Shown piece after piece: positions 41,956-50,069 of a DNA stretch of 64,000 bases; within the stretch, counting starts at the first letter, position 1, and each line of letters begins with the position of its first letter. The position numbers and the translations under genes were made by a program. The notes beneath the pieces are model-generated. The model saw only the letters and a program-made list of their open reading frames with translations. It had not been told where the DNA came from and ran no database searches. The stretch is from Tumebacillus_A lipolyticus (GTDB lineage Bacteria; Bacillota; Bacilli; Tumebacillales; Tumebacillaceae), in assembly GCF_042682745.1 (NCBI RefSeq), contig NZ_JBHUIO010000002.1:1312954-1376953 (forward strand). Direction: 5' to 3'.

Positions 41956-43041
41956 ATGCGATTAGCCCCCGTATCACTGAGTCTGGCAGATGCGGTTCTC
42001 GCCAAGCCAGTGCTCGATGAAAAAGGTATGATCCTCGTCGGTGCTGGGGTCAAGCTCTCCGAACGCATGATCACGCGTTTGAAACAGCTTGGAGTCTCCA
42101 GCCTTTATATTGAAGATAAGCGTACAGACGACATCGTGATCGTCGATGCGGTGTCTGATGAAACCCGCAGACATGCGGTCAACACCGTTTACAACTCGAT
42201 GTTGCAGATGATCGATTCGGAGCGAGGCGCTCGTCGCGCTTCCCGCCCGCAGATCGGACGCGAAGTATCGAAAGTGTTCCAAGACATCCTCGCCGATTTG
42301 AAAGCGAACTCGACCGGCCTGATCAACCTGGCGAGCATCTTTACGGTGGACGGCTACCTCTATCATCACTCGGTCAATGTCGCCATCCTCTCCACCGCTG
42401 TCGGCCTGGCCAAAGGCTATGGGCAAAAGGAGATCACCGAGATCGGCATCGGCGCTCTGCTGCATGATATCGGCTGTACAAAAGTTCCACAGGAAATCCT
42501 CAACAAGCCTGGCCGCTACTCCGATCTCGAATATGAGATGATGAAGAAGCACTCCGAGTGGGGATTTGAGATGTTGCGCGAACAGGATGGCATCTCACTG
42601 CTGTCTGCGCACATCGCCTATCAGCACCATGAGCGCCTCGACGGCTCTGGATACCCCCGCGGATTGCAGGGCGAGGAGATTCACGAGTATTCGCGGATCG
42701 TCGGCATGTGCGACGTATATGAAGCGCTGACCTCCAAGCGCTTTCATCGAGATGCTTTCTTGCCGCATGAAGCGCTGGAATTTATCTTGGGCGGCGGCAC
42801 CGGGCTGTTCGACCTGTCATTGGTGCGCCTGTTTGCGAAAAACGTCGCCGTCTACCCGATCGGCATGACGGTCAAGCTCAACACAGATGAGACGGCCGTC
42901 GTGGTCAGCCTCAACCCCGAATACCCGCAGCGCCCGGTCGTTCGTCTGCTCAGCGACGAATATGGCCGTCGCTTGGACAGCCCCTACGATATCGACCTGA
43001 CCAAAGAGCTCACGATGATGATCGTCAGCTATAACGAATGA
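41956..43041 (+). CDS. HD-GYP domain protein, probable cyclic di-GMP phosphodiesterase
   Basis: 361 residues. The N-terminal 100 residues contain an ALAKPVLDEKGMILVGAG-type segment often found before HD-GYP domains. The HD domain has YHHSVNVAILS, LLHDIG (H170-D171) and QHHERLDGSGYPRGL, which is the GYP signature. The lysine usually following HDIG is a cysteine here (HDIGCTKVP). A further C-terminal region (about 290-361) is a small beta-rich extension. Known members hydrolyse cyclic di-GMP; the diguanylate cyclase at 34214-36388 would be the counterpart. Monocistronic, with its own promoter and terminator. Confidence 0.9.
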   Translation: MRLAPVSLSLADAVLAKPVLDEKGMILVGAGVKLSERMITRLKQLGVSSLYIEDKRTDDIVIVDAVSDETRRHAVNTVYNSMLQMIDSERGARRASRPQIGREVSKVFQDILADLKANSTGLINLASIFTVDGYLYHHSVNVAILSTAVGLAKGYGQKEITEIGIGALLHDIGCTKVPQEILNKPGRYSDLEYEMMKKHSEWGFEMLREQDGISLLSAHIAYQHHERLDGSGYPRGLQGEEIHEYSRIVGMCDVYEALTSKRFHRDAFLPHEALEFILGGGTGLFDLSLVRLFAKNVAVYPIGMTVKLNTDETAVVVSLNPEYPQRPVVRLLSDEYGRRLDSPYDIDLTKELTMMIVSYNE

Positions 43042-43048
43042 CGAGACA

Positions 43049-43076
43049 AAACCCCGAAGCGAACGCTTCGGGGTTT
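43049..43076. terminator. Bidirectional terminator between HD-GYP gene and rsgI
   Basis: AAACCCCGAAGCG (43049-43061) and CGCTTCGGGGTTT (43064-43076) are exact inverse complements with a two-base centre. It serves both convergent genes. Confidence 0.88.
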
Positions 43077-43096
43077 GTCTTGACCACAAGCAAAAA

Positions 43097-44311
43097 CTAA
43101 CGCCTCTGCTCTTTTTGGTCGTTGTTCTTGCGATCTTGATTATTGGGCGGGTCAACCTTGCTCTTCTTGTCGTTCCCACCCTGATTGCGTGACGTTCCTT
43201 GCTTCCACTCGCCCGCTCTGCCATCCCACTTCTTCGGCTGAGGGGACTGTGTCTTCCAATCCTTTTCACGCTGTTGCTTCTGATCGCCTTTTTCCAGATT
43301 GTTCTTGTTGCTGTTCTTCCACTCCTGCTGTTTGCCAACCTGCCACTCTTGCTTGCCGTTCTGCTTCGAACTTTTTTGCTCCTGCTGGCGGTTGTTCACA
43401 TTGCTCGGAACGACGTTCGGCACTCCCTGTGACGTCCCTTTCGCCTTGTCTTTCACTTGGCGGTTCCAGTCGTCCAGTTGCTTGCCGCCCTTGAGGTCGC
43501 GCAACACCTCGCCAAGCTTTTGACCGCGCTGATCGACCAACTTGCTGATCGACTTGTTTTTCATCTCTTCAAGATCGACCTGAATCCCGCTTTGCATCGC
43601 TGCCAAGTAGAGCGCATATTTGCCTGCAGACAGGCCTGCGCTCTGTGCGGATTCGCGCACATCTTTGGAGACGACGATGCCGCCTACCTCCACCTGGTCG
43701 CCAGCGCTCTTCATGATCGATTCCACATGTGCGACCAGCTCGCTCTCCACCTTGTTCAAGTTGAGATCTTCAGTCAGCAAATCATCTGCCACCGCCGGAG
43801 ATGCAGTGATGATCACTTCCGTCTTCTCCTTGAGGTATCCTCGCGAGCGAGCGATTTCGGCCAGCTTCCCAACCGCATCTTCAACCGCCATGCTCTTGAG
43901 CGTCTGCCCTTCGAGAATCTCCTTCGCCTCATCGTTCAACGGAACTGCTGCGACCACCCGTCTGTGATTGTCAATCGAAAGTTCAATGCTCGGATTGATG
44001 TCAACCGTCACATACGCATATGCGGTTGGCTCCGAAAAGAGCGCGGTGCTCGTCCAAACGCTCGCAGCGAGCAATACGGTTGCGGCGATCACGCCCGTAC
44101 GCTTCCAAGCCGTGTTCCAAGTTCGCTTGTACCAGGGGAGCGGCGTCAGGTTGCGAGCGCTCGCACTTCGGTTCACCACCGCTTCCGGAACATCGATCTC
44201 CTGCCCCACGACCATCCCGTCCGCCCACGGAATTTTTAAAAACTGGCGATCCTTCGTCATCACGATGACCAGATCGCCTGCCACTTGCATGACAATCCCT
44301 TTCCTCTGCAT
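43097..44311 (-). CDS. rsgI: Anti-sigma-I factor RsgI
   Basis: 404 residues from ATG 44311 behind AAGGGGGG. A cytoplasmic RsgI_N domain (about 1-70; GIVMQVAGDLVIVMTKDRQF), one membrane segment (about 72-93), then an extracytoplasmic domain beginning YVTVDINPSIELSID. The Asn-Pro pair in that motif is where RsgI proteins are known to self-cleave. The C-terminal third is a low-complexity tail rich in Lys, Gln, Asn and Trp with no enzyme or carbohydrate-binding domain. It binds and restrains sigma-I. Follows sigI by 37 bp. Confidence 0.92.
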   Translation of the reverse strand: MQRKGIVMQVAGDLVIVMTKDRQFLKIPWADGMVVGQEIDVPEAVVNRSASARNLTPLPWYKRTWNTAWKRTGVIAATVLLAASVWTSTALFSEPTAYAYVTVDINPSIELSIDNHRRVVAAVPLNDEAKEILEGQTLKSMAVEDAVGKLAEIARSRGYLKEKTEVIITASPAVADDLLTEDLNLNKVESELVAHVESIMKSAGDQVEVGGIVVSKDVRESAQSAGLSAGKYALYLAAMQSGIQVDLEEMKNKSISKLVDQRGQKLGEVLRDLKGGKQLDDWNRQVKDKAKGTSQGVPNVVPSNVNNRQQEQKSSKQNGKQEWQVGKQQEWKNSNKNNLEKGDQKQQREKDWKTQSPQPKKWDGRAGEWKQGTSRNQGGNDKKSKVDPPNNQDRKNNDQKEQRR

Positions 44312-44348
44312 CAACGGCCCCCCTTACGTAAAACCGTACGAACTACAT

Positions 44349-45092
44349 CTACACGATGTAGTCTTGCAACATATCAAATTCGCCGATCAGAATGATCGAG
44401 ACGGCGATGATATACTTTCGCTGTCGCTCGATCGTCTTGCGGCTGACTCTGACATGTTTCATCAATGATTTGAGCGGCAGCGATTTCTTCGTCATCAGGT
44501 AGTCGCAAAACTCCTGTTGCGAGGCGATCACCTTGGCGACCTCCATCGCGTTCTCACGAGCGTCCTGATGCTTGGGCGACAGATCGACCAGCTCTTCCAT
44601 CGAGATATCAAACTCCATCAACAGTTGGGCAAACTTGAGGATTTCGTCTCGTCTGGCCTCGCTCTCGATCGATCTTTGGTGTTCTTCGACAGACTTTTGC
44701 ACCTCGACATAGTTGATCACGTTCTCCTCTTCATCCTGCACTTCAAAGTCGGAAAACGGCACATCGCGATGCTTGGCCTGCTTCGAGCGAAAATAGTCGA
44801 TCAAACGCCGTTTGATCACCGTGTCAGCAAAGCTGAGAAAACTGGTGCCACGATCCAAGTCGAAACGTTCGATCGCCTCATTAAATGCGGCAAGCGCAAT
44901 GCTGAACTCATCATCCTGTCCACGGCGAATATACCGTCCCGTCGCTTGGGAGGCGCTTTTTGCTACAAAAGGAATGTACTCCCGCAGCAATTGGTTCCTT
45001 GCCTCTTCATTCCCGTCGCGTGCCTTCATCAACAACTGATTGAGATCTGATGTCTCCTCCGATTTTTTGCGTCGGAACGGTAAAATCCCCAC
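44349..45092 (-). CDS. sigI: RNA polymerase sigma factor SigI
   Basis: 247 residues from GTG 45092, with GAGGTGG just upstream; the longer frame is not conserved. Sigma-70-like with region 2 QDDEFSIALAAFNEAIERFD and SLLSFADTVIKRRLIDYFR-like helix (here TSFLSFADTVIKRRLIDYF), then SPKHQDARENAMEVAK and the C-terminal HVRVSRKTIERQRKYIIAV typical of SigI. Sigma-I responds to heat or envelope stress in Bacillus and to polysaccharides in clostridia. Cotranscribed with rsgI. It sits 88 bp after ruvB; a possible self-recognised CGAA -10 lies near 45110, weak evidence only. Confidence 0.93.
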   Translation of the reverse strand: MGILPFRRKKSEETSDLNQLLMKARDGNEEARNQLLREYIPFVAKSASQATGRYIRRGQDDEFSIALAAFNEAIERFDLDRGTSFLSFADTVIKRRLIDYFRSKQAKHRDVPFSDFEVQDEEENVINYVEVQKSVEEHQRSIESEARRDEILKFAQLLMEFDISMEELVDLSPKHQDARENAMEVAKVIASQQEFCDYLMTKKSLPLKSLMKHVRVSRKTIERQRKYIIAVSIILIGEFDMLQDYIV

Positions 45093-45180
45093 CCATTCCA
45101 CCTCGCTTGTTATAGGATTCGTACACCTTGTTGCTTTTGAGGGCATCGAAAGAAACTTCAACAAATCTGTTGTGGAATCG

Positions 45181-46176
45181 TCACTCCGGATAGCTCAGTC
45201 CAAAATGGTGATACCCGTGTGGCGAGACGATTCTGCCTCTAGGTGTACGTTGAATAAACCCGATCTGCAGCAGGTATGGCTCATATAGATCTTCGATCGT
45301 ATCCGATTCCTCGCCGATCGTAGCGGAGATCGTGTCCAGCCCGACCGGTCCGCCGCCAAACTTCTCGATGATCGTCAGCAACAGCTTGTGATCGACCTCA
45401 TCAAGCCCTTTGCTGTCCACCTGAATGAGCCGGAGCGCATGATCGGCCAACTCTGCTGTGATCACTCCGTCGCCTCGCACCATCGCAAAGTCGCGCACTC
45501 GCTTGAGCAGTCTGTTGGCGATCCGCGGAGTTCCTCGCGATCGCTTCGCCAGCTCCGCCGCACCATCCGGCACGATCGGCACGCCCAGAATCTCCGCTGT
45601 GCGCGAGATGATTTTTTGCAAGTCAGATTCATCATAATATTCGAGGTGGCAGACGACGCCAAACCGATCGCGCAGTGGAAGCGAGAGCATCCCCGCGCGG
45701 GTGGTGGCTCCGACGAGAGTAAATGGCGGCAGATCGAGGCGCACAGAGCGCGCTGCCGGCCCTTTGCCGATGATGATATCAAGGGCGAAATCCTCCATCG
45801 CCGGGTAGAGCACTTCCTCGACGCTTCTGTTCAAGCGATGAATCTCATCGATAAAGAGCACATCGCCTTCCTGGAGATTGGTCAAAAGCGCAGCCAAGTC
45901 GCCCGGTCGTTCGATCGCAGGTCCAGAGGTCACGCGGACATGGACGCCCATCTCGTTGGCGATGATGTTGGATAGCGTCGTCTTGCCGAGGCCGGGGGGG
46001 CCATACAACAGCACATGATCGAGCGCTTCCCTGCGCATCTTCGCCGCTTCAATATATACTTTCATGTTGTCACGCACTTTGCGTTGCCCGATCATCTCGT
46101 GCAAATAACGCGGGCGCAGTGTTTCCTGATCGCCATCTTCGTGCAGTGGCTGCGAGGTCACGAACCGATCTTCCAC
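45181..46176 (-). CDS. ruvB: Holliday junction branch migration helicase RuvB
   Basis: 331 residues starting at GTG 46176 behind AAGGAGAGAG. AAA+ motor with Walker A GPPGLGKTT, Walker B FIDEIHRL, sensor GATTRAGMLS, arginine-finger region GTPRIANRLLKRVRDF, and a C-terminal winged helix. Drives branch migration with RuvA. Third gene of ruvC-ruvA-ruvB, 13 bp after ruvA. Confidence 0.98.
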   Translation of the reverse strand: MEDRFVTSQPLHEDGDQETLRPRYLHEMIGQRKVRDNMKVYIEAAKMRREALDHVLLYGPPGLGKTTLSNIIANEMGVHVRVTSGPAIERPGDLAALLTNLQEGDVLFIDEIHRLNRSVEEVLYPAMEDFALDIIIGKGPAARSVRLDLPPFTLVGATTRAGMLSLPLRDRFGVVCHLEYYDESDLQKIISRTAEILGVPIVPDGAAELAKRSRGTPRIANRLLKRVRDFAMVRGDGVITAELADHALRLIQVDSKGLDEVDHKLLLTIIEKFGGGPVGLDTISATIGEESDTIEDLYEPYLLQIGFIQRTPRGRIVSPHGYHHFGLSYPE

Positions 46177-46189
46177 GAAATCTCTCTCC

Positions 46190-46813
46190 TTATTGGCGCA
46201 TCATTTGCTTCAGAGCGAGCTTAATCAGGCTTTCGAGAGGAGCACCTTCAGTAATCTCATCCGCAAGGCTGCGGACAGCCTCATGCGCTTCTTTTTCAGT
46301 ATAGCCAAGACTTCTCAACGCTTCATGCAACTCGACGCCCAGGCCTTTTGGAGCAGTCGCCTTGGCGAGCGCCTGATGATCGGCAAGCGGCGCAACTTGC
46401 AAAAGTCCTGCTAGATCGTCCAGTTTCTCCTTGAGATCTAGGATCAATCGCTGTGCCGTCTTCTTGCCGATCCCTGGCAGCTTGGTCAGGTAGTTGACAT
46501 CCTCTGCGCGAATGGCAAAGATCAGCTGGTCGGGAGTGCCCGCGCCGAGAATCGCCAGTGCTACTTTCGGCCCAATCCCGTTCACCTGGTTGAGCCTTGT
46601 GAACAGTTCGCGCTCTTCTCTCGTGCGAAACCCGTATAAAAGGTGAGCGTCTTCCCGAACATGATGGTAGGTGAACAGGCGATGTTTCTCCCCTTCTTTC
46701 AACTGAAACGCTGTCGTTCCTGTCACAAACACCCGATAGCCGACTCCGTTCACATCGACGACGAGATGATCGAGTTCCGCAATCGCGATCGTTCCTTCCA
46801 CAAATGCGATCAA
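46190..46813 (-). CDS. ruvA: Holliday junction DNA-binding protein RuvA
   Basis: 207 residues: N-terminal OB domain (IAFVEGTI, LVVDVNGVGYRVFV), two helix-hairpin-helix motifs (VNGIGPKVALAIL, LPGIGKKTAQRLI) and the C-terminal domain III that contacts RuvB. Tetramer that holds the four-way junction. Overlaps ruvC by four bases. Confidence 0.97.
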   Translation of the reverse strand: MIAFVEGTIAIAELDHLVVDVNGVGYRVFVTGTTAFQLKEGEKHRLFTYHHVREDAHLLYGFRTREERELFTRLNQVNGIGPKVALAILGAGTPDQLIFAIRAEDVNYLTKLPGIGKKTAQRLILDLKEKLDDLAGLLQVAPLADHQALAKATAPKGLGVELHEALRSLGYTEKEAHEAVRSLADEITEGAPLESLIKLALKQMMRQ

Positions 46814-47313
46814 TGCCCCATCTTCCTTTCCACAATGCTTTTCAGCGGAGCTGTGTGCGCATGGGTGATCGCCACCGCCAACGCATCTGCCGCATCATCA
46901 GGCTTGGGAGGTTTGGCGAGCCCGAGCAACATGCGGACCATCTCTTGAATCTGCTTCTTCTCCGCCTTGCCGTATCCGACGACAGATTGTTTGACTTGCA
47001 TCGGGGTATATTCGGCGACTGCAAGCCCTGCTTCGCGAGCGGCGAGCAACACCACCCCGCGCGCTTGTGCCACATCGAGCGCAGTTGTCACACTCTTGGC
47101 GAAAAAAATCTGTTCGATCGCCAGCTGATCCGGCTGATGCCTGCTGATGATCTCGCGAATCGCGCCATATATTTCGACCAGCCGATCGGGAATCGGCGTG
47201 TTCGGTTTCGTCTCCACACATCCGTACTCCACAGGTTTTAATCGGTTGCCGATCAGATCGACCACTCCGAACCCGGTTCTCCCGTATCCGGGGTCGATTC
47301 CAAGTATCCGCAT
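46810..47313 (-). CDS. ruvC: Holliday junction resolvase RuvC
   Basis: 167 residues with the acidic catalytic residues in GIDPGYGRTGFG, AIEQIFF and DAADALAVAITH. Cuts Holliday junctions symmetrically. B. subtilis uses RecU and lacks ruvC, whereas this genome carries ruvC in the operon with ruvA and ruvB; RecU cannot be judged from this window. The ATG follows AGAAGGAGGAA. Confidence 0.97.
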   Translation of the reverse strand: MRILGIDPGYGRTGFGVVDLIGNRLKPVEYGCVETKPNTPIPDRLVEIYGAIREIISRHQPDQLAIEQIFFAKSVTTALDVAQARGVVLLAAREAGLAVAEYTPMQVKQSVVGYGKAEKKQIQEMVRMLLGLAKPPKPDDAADALAVAITHAHTAPLKSIVERKMGH

Positions 47314-47519
47314 GCTGGCAATTCCTCCTTCTAAGTTCGGTAGGAATGTATTCGATGCCGAACATACATTTCCTTTTTAACATAGAACCATGCAGAAAGC
47401 TATGGCAGTATCAGGTAGACATAATGTTTTTGCATCTATTTTCTTTCTCTCGATCCTCTCATTTTGCACCAAGATTTGGATCTCCTTTTTTTCAAATATT
47501 TTCTAATGAAGTTGAAACT

Positions 47520-47547
47520 TTTGATCCGCTTCATCCGTCTATATAAG
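47520..47547 (+). promoter_or_regulatory. Possible promoter of the small membrane ORF
   Basis: TTTGAT (47520-47525), 16-bp spacer, TATAAG (47542-47547), about 30 bp before the small ORF. Both boxes are imperfect. Confidence 0.35.
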
Positions 47548-47578
47548 TGAAGCGACTTTTGAAAGGGGCGATGGTGTC

Positions 47579-47701
47579 TTGGTTGCTGAGGTGATCGCTT
47601 TAGTTCTGTTAGTAGGGGCTCTCGGTTTTGGGTTGACGATGATCGCATCGATCGAAGAGGAGAATATCAGCGACGACTCAGACCAGGTCACCAACGTGTG
47701 A
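47579..47701 (+). CDS. Small single-pass membrane protein (40 residues)
   Basis: TTG 47579 to TGA 47701, 40 residues; AAAGGGG lies ten bases before the start. The protein has one clear hydrophobic helix (VIALVLLVGALGFGLTMIA) followed by an acidic tail (EEENISDDSDQ), which is the shape of a small regulatory membrane protein. A possible promoter (47520-47547) and a strong terminator (47767-47816) frame it. I do not recognise the family. The weak start codon and short length make it tentative. Confidence 0.45.
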   Translation: MVAEVIALVLLVGALGFGLTMIASIEEENISDDSDQVTNV

Positions 47702-47766
47702 TAGACAGGATGACCGCGCAGGTTTTCCAGCGTGAAAGTGTTGCGCGACAGCATCAAATGAAAGAA

Positions 47767-47816
47767 AACGCCAGGGAATCTTCGGGGACATGCCCTAGAT
47801 TCTCTGGCGTTTTTTG
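47767..47816. terminator. Strong bidirectional terminator
   Basis: AACGCCAGGGAATC pairs with GATTCTCTGGCGTT (one wobble) and an inner GGGG/CCCT stem, followed by TTTTTTG on the plus strand. It ends the small ORF transcript on the plus strand and the ABC transporter operon (stop at 47841) on the minus strand. Confidence 0.85.
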
Positions 47817-47840
47817 TTTCTTGAGATGATCGATCCAGAC

Positions 47841-48671
47841 TCACTCCACCCCTACTCTTCTTTCCAATAGATACAAGCTCCCCCCGAAGAACAGGAGGCA
47901 CAGCAGCAGGATGACAAGAGATGTCAGATTGCTAGAAAGAGCTAAGATCGATGCGAACAACCCGACAAGGAAGATGAAAAATGTCATCAACAGAGAATGC
48001 TTGCGGAAGTATTTCCCGAGAAATGAGCCCAAGCTTCCCCAAAATAGCAGCAGGCACACCAAGATCAAGAGCAGAGAGATCAGCAGATTGGACAACGCCA
48101 AGATCGATGCGGTCAACCCGACAAGAAAGATAAAAAATGTCATCAAGAGCGAGTACCGTTTGAAGCATTTCCCGAGCAATGAACTGAAGAAACATAAAAA
48201 GATCAGACAGGTGGTGAAGAGAAGCAACCCTCCGACAAACAGAATGTTCGACCAATTGAAAGCGATCAGCGGTTCGGCACGAAACAGCAGCCCTTCACTC
48301 AACCAGTTTTGAATGCTCAAACCGATCAGCATGATCGCAGCGATCAGCAGCGCCTCCACGAAGATCGAGATGTATTTGGCGAGCAGCAGTTGGGCTCGCG
48401 ATACGGGGAGCGACAACAGATGATAGATCGTGCGATGTTTCCATTCTTCCCGCCACACTGAGAAGCAGTTCAGCAAAGGAATGAGCAGCACAGCAACAAA
48501 AACGGCGATATTCAGAGACAGCACAAACTGGAGCCCATCTTGCGGAATGTTGAAGAGAGCAGGCAGAAGAGCAAGCACTGCGTTTAGGAGCACGATCGTT
48601 CCCAGCGTGACGAAGATCGTATTTCTGCGATTTCGCAAGTCTGTTTTTACTAAACGTCTAAAGGCGAGCAT
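47841..48671 (-). CDS. ABC transporter permease with internal duplication
   Basis: 276 residues, ABC-2-type permease with about eight hydrophobic segments; the early part has LNCFSVWREEWKHRTIYHLL and LLSLPVSRAQLLLAKY, typical of YtrC/BcrB-like permeases. Residues 164-214 and 216-266 are near-identical repeats with a period of 52 (both contain SLLMTFFIFLVGL and ASILALS), so a two-helix unit has been duplicated in tandem. Partner of the ATPase just upstream, overlapping its stop region by 14 bases. Substrate unknown; relatives respond to cell-wall stress or antibiotics. Confidence 0.82.
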   Translation of the reverse strand: MLAFRRLVKTDLRNRRNTIFVTLGTIVLLNAVLALLPALFNIPQDGLQFVLSLNIAVFVAVLLIPLLNCFSVWREEWKHRTIYHLLSLPVSRAQLLLAKYISIFVEALLIAAIMLIGLSIQNWLSEGLLFRAEPLIAFNWSNILFVGGLLLFTTCLIFLCFFSSLLGKCFKRYSLLMTFFIFLVGLTASILALSNLLISLLLILVCLLLFWGSLGSFLGKYFRKHSLLMTFFIFLVGLFASILALSSNLTSLVILLLCLLFFGGSLYLLERRVGVE

Positions 48672-49359
48672 GATGATACACCTCTTTCAAGATTTCGAGC
48701 AATGACTTGCTTTCCGCCAGTTTTAAAGTCTCCACATTTCCTTTGAGCAAGAGCTTTCCATCGTCTAAAAACAAAATTTCATCGAGCAGGGCTTCCACTT
48801 CTGACACTTCATGCGTCGCGATCAGGATCGTTTGCTCTTCTTCTAAAAAATCTTCCATGATCGCATGGGCGATCTGCTCTCTCGCAAAAGGATCAATTCC
48901 GGAAAACGGCTCATCTAAAAGCAAATATTTCGCTTGTCTGCTCAAAACCAAAAGTAATTTGATCTTGGCCCTCGTGCCTTTCGAAGCCACTTTGATCAAC
49001 GAATCTCGCTTCAAGTGTAAATAATCGAGCAGATGATCCGCCTTTTTCCCATCCCAATCTGGATAAAGATCTTGCATATAGCGCATGATGTCAGATAGTT
49101 TCATCCAAGGGTACCAAGCATCGAGATCGGGGAGAAAAGCGAGCCGCTCTCTCGTCGAACGACAGGGTGATTTCCCGTCGATGGTGATCTTTCCACGATC
49201 CAAATGCAAAAGTCCAGCCATCGCTTTCAGCATCGTCGATTTCCCAGCGCCGTTCGCTCCTACCAGCCCGACGATCTGTCCGGCCTCGACAGAAAATGAT
49301 AGATCATCTAAGGCGATCTTGCTTCCGAACATTTTTGCAGCTTGCTCGACTTTGATCAT
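48658..49359 (-). CDS. ABC transporter ATP-binding protein (YtrB-like)
   Basis: 233 residues. Walker A GANGAGKST (34-42), Walker B YLLLDEPFSGIDP, switch histidine in IATHEVSEVE. The signature that normally reads LSGGQ is ASKGTRAK here, as in YtrB/YhcH-type ATPases regulated by GntR proteins. It overlaps the regulator by four bases and the permease by 14, so the three form one operon. Probable cell-envelope or antibiotic-response exporter. Confidence 0.9.
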   Translation of the reverse strand: MIKVEQAAKMFGSKIALDDLSFSVEAGQIVGLVGANGAGKSTMLKAMAGLLHLDRGKITIDGKSPCRSTRERLAFLPDLDAWYPWMKLSDIMRYMQDLYPDWDGKKADHLLDYLHLKRDSLIKVASKGTRAKIKLLLVLSRQAKYLLLDEPFSGIDPFAREQIAHAIMEDFLEEEQTILIATHEVSEVEALLDEILFLDDGKLLLKGNVETLKLAESKSLLEILKEVYHHARL

Positions 49360-49724
49360 CTTGACGCTCCCCTTTCCAGATACTTTTTCATCGCCGCTAA
49401 GATTTCGCGATCCGATTTGCCGAACGATCGCAGCGTTTCGATACTTTGGCTAACAGCATGATGCAACGCTTCTTCCCGCAAGGATTCGAGCAGTTCCACA
49501 TCGCTCGTCATAAAGCTCCCCTGCCCTCTCGCAGTGACGATCAACCTCATCTCCTCCATCTCCCGATACGCCCGTTGAATGGTATTTGGATTGACCCCCA
49601 GCTGTTTGGCAAGCTCGCGTCGTGAAGGGATCTCTTGGCCTAATTTATAGGTGCCATTGATGAACTTCAATTTGATGTCTGCAATAATTTGGGTATAGAT
49701 CGGTTCCTTTTGATTAAATTCCAT
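49356..49724 (-). CDS. GntR-family (YtrA-type) transcriptional regulator
   Basis: 122 residues from ATG 49724 behind GGAGG. N-terminal winged helix with PIYTQIIADIK, IPSRRELAKQLGVNPNTIQRAYRE, followed by the short C-terminal helical dimerisation part of the YtrA subfamily (EALHHAVSQSIETLRSFGKS). First gene of the ABC operon. The 40-bp perfect palindrome that covers its promoter is almost surely its own operator, so the operon is autoregulated. YtrA relatives are released by cell-wall antibiotics. Confidence 0.92.
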   Translation of the reverse strand: MEFNQKEPIYTQIIADIKLKFINGTYKLGQEIPSRRELAKQLGVNPNTIQRAYREMEEMRLIVTARGQGSFMTSDVELLESLREEALHHAVSQSIETLRSFGKSDREILAAMKKYLERGASR

Positions 49725-49744
49725 CGCGTCCTCCATGTTGAAAA

Positions 49745-49784
49745 ACCGTGTTACTGTATTAGACATCTAATACAGTAACACGGT
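49745..49784. promoter_or_regulatory. 40-bp perfect palindromic operator of the GntR-ABC operon
   Basis: ACCGTGTTACTGTATTAGA (49745-49763), centre CA, and the exact inverse complement (49766-49784). It covers the -10 box and the likely transcription start of the operon, so bound regulator would block polymerase. The transcribed half could also fold as RNA. Confidence 0.88.
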
Positions 49785-49800
49785 GACTTTTTCCTGTCAA
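49772..49800 (-). promoter_or_regulatory. Promoter of the GntR-ABC operon
   Basis: Minus-strand TTGACA (49795-49800), 17-bp spacer, TACTGT (49772-49777). The -10 lies inside the palindrome. Confidence 0.75.
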
Positions 49801-50012
49801 ACCACAGATCAGCAAGAAGAGATAGAGCTACAGCAGAGATCCATTGATCATCTTGATAAAGCATTTAGGGGATTCGGTGAATTTATCGGTGAATCCAGCT
49901 GTTCAATTAACAAAACAGCAGCACGGCAATTTTTTCATATCAAACTTTAGCAGCTTTGCGCCTTTGCGAGAATCGACCTGAAATCGACAAGGTCGCTTTA
50001 GCAAAAAATAAA
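49801..50012. other. Intergenic stretch without a gene
   Basis: About 210 bases between the GntR operon promoter and the terminator of the CotS-like gene. It contains a 6-bp inverted repeat GGATTC/GAATCC (49870-49896). No supported ORF. Confidence 0.5.
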
Positions 50013-50050
50013 CAGACCCAAGCGATCTTCTGCGCGATCGCTTGGGTCTG
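50013..50050 (-). terminator. Terminator of the CotS-like kinase gene
   Basis: CAGACCCAAGCGATC (50013-50027) pairs perfectly with GATCGCTTGGGTCTG (50036-50050); the minus strand continues TTTATTTTTTG. Confidence 0.9.
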
Positions 50051-50069
50051 CCGTCGAGGCACGATCTGT

